Below, in pieces: positions 6,184 through 6,861 of a DNA stretch of 6,861 nt. Every line of letters starts with the position of its first letter. Within the stretch, counting starts at the first letter, position 1. Location of the stretch: positions 1 through 6,861 of the forward strand of contig CAIPGD010000024.1 in assembly GCA_903864485.1 (NCBI GenBank), written 5' to 3'. The position numbers and the translations under genes were made by a program. The stretch is from an uncultured bacterium. Its GTDB lineage: Bacteria > Pseudomonadota > Gammaproteobacteria > Burkholderiales > Burkholderiaceae_E. The notes beneath the pieces are model-generated. The model had not been told where the DNA came from. It ran no database searches and saw only the letters and a list, made by a program, of their open reading frames with translations.

Positions 6184-6861
6184 TCAGGCAACCGGCGGCA
6201 TCATGACCGAAGCATCCAGCGCATTGGCGCCCTCCGGTTCACCAATCGACACCGCCAGGACTTTATCAATGCGCTTGGCGTCCATATCCACAATTTCGAA
6301 CGACCAGTCTTCCCAGACCACCCGATCGGTCACGCCGGGCAAACGTCCAAGCATCAGCATCATCATGCCGGACAGGGTATGAAAACGCCCCTTGTCCTCC
6401 TCGGGCACCGAACGGAGTCCAAGCCGGTCTTTGAGTTCCGGGACCGGAATCAGACCATCGAGTAGCCAACTGCCGTCCGTCCGCTGCACGGCCCAGGCGT
6501 CCTCGGCGTGGCGAGGTTTAAATTCGCCCGTAATCACTTCCATGACGTCCTGCAAGGTGACGATTCCGAGGACCTCACCGTACTCATCGATCACGAAGGC
6601 AAGCTGAACCCCAGAGGAACGGAAATTCTCCAGCAGCTCCATTCCCGTGAGACTTTCCGGCACAAAAACAGGCGGTTGCAGAAGGCCTTCGCGCGCCAGA
6701 TCGAGAGGTTCGCCGCGCAACGTTGCCCCCAGTAGCGCACGTGCGGCGACCACGCCAACGACGTCATGGAGCCCACCCCGCACGACCGGAAAACGGGAGT
6801 GCTCCGATGCCTCAAGCCGCCGCAAATTTTCTTCGGTCGGCACTAAGCGATCAAGGACCAC
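6184..6861 (-). CDS. CBS-pair and CorC/HlyC-domain protein, hemolysin/YtfL-type (5' end outside window)
   Basis: The gene is read leftwards from beyond 6861 to the TGA at 6184-6186. The 225 visible residues are its C-terminal part. A CBS pair comes first: the first CBS ends in HDVVGVVAARALL (32-44), and the second contains the diagnostic FVIDEYGEVLGIVTLQDVME (89-108). A CorC_HlyC domain follows, with DGSWLLDGLIPVPELKDRLG (129-148), FHTLSGMMMLMLGRLP (160-175) and FEIVDMDAKRIDKVL (188-202). This order is typical of CNNM (DUF21)-CBS-CorC_HlyC membrane proteins of about 430-450 residues, such as YtfL and CorB/MgtE-type associated transporters, which sense adenine nucleotides and act in cation or polyamine transport. 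The membrane domain is outside the window, so a soluble CorC-like or a TerC-CBS protein is not excluded. The GTG at the window edge (complement of 6859-6861) is probably an internal valine. It converges on the AttH-like gene with 23 bases between stop codons. Confidence 0.88.
   Translation of the reverse strand: MVLDRLVPTEENLRRLEASEHSRFPVVRGGLHDVVGVVAARALLGATLRGEPLDLAREGLLQPPVFVPESLTGMELLENFRSSGVQLAFVIDEYGEVLGIVTLQDVMEVITGEFKPRHAEDAWAVQRTDGSWLLDGLIPVPELKDRLGLRSVPEEDKGRFHTLSGMMMLMLGRLPGVTDRVVWEDWSFEIVDMDAKRIDKVLAVSIGEPEGANALDASVMMPPVA

Noticed and set aside
6171..6192. Short inverted repeat (TGAG-CCCC-CTCA) between the convergent stops as a terminator
   Set aside because: The stem is only four pairs plus possible imperfect outer pairs, and there is no T tract on either strand.

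Overview
The window looks like ordinary chromosome from a GC-rich Gram-negative proteobacterium, most probably a betaproteobacterium. The signs are a NADH-type FabI, a small outer-membrane lipoprotein of a kind I associate with Burkholderiales, a probable MltD-like LysM tail and an AttH/CrtC-type lipocalin. Assignment below class level is not possible from the sequence. The coding density is high. Apart from the edges, the only real non-coding stretch is about 86 bases after fabI.

Layout: (i) 3-515 (+) is the 3' end of a gene whose visible start is the end of a LysM repeat followed by a long Pro/Ala/Lys/Arg-rich tail, probably a MltD-type lytic transglycosylase. (ii) 543-1355 (+) is fabI, the enoyl-ACP reductase of fatty-acid synthesis. 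(iii) 1344-1409 carries an imperfect 11-bp phased tandem repeat that runs across the fabI stop codon into an AT-rich gap. (iv) 1442-6160 (+) holds four genes in which each start overlaps the preceding stop: a small lipoprotein, an ABC ATPase, a large FtsX-type permease and a putatively Tat-exported lipocalin-like (AttH/CrtC family) protein. (v) 6184-6861 (-) is the 3' part of a convergent CBS-CorC/HlyC-domain protein (hemolysin/YtfL type), cut by the window edge.

The four-gene cassette is the most interesting part. The ATPase (LolD/MacB/YbbA branch) and the double-FtsX permease (YbbP-like architecture) should form an inner-membrane complex. This type of complex usually does not pump freely diffusing solutes; it acts mechanically on, or extracts, lipids, lipoproteins or hydrophobic molecules at the periplasmic face. 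The lipocalin-like partner fits a hydrophobic ligand. The ATPase-permease-AttH combination is a known genomic association. The tight coupling of an extra small lipoprotein in front of it is less expected.

Short tandem repeats recur at three places: 11 bp after fabI, 12 bp in the signal-peptide region of the lipoprotein, and 12 bp in the signal-peptide region of the AttH-like protein. I found no rRNA, tRNA, CRISPR array, insertion sequence or convincing intrinsic terminator.
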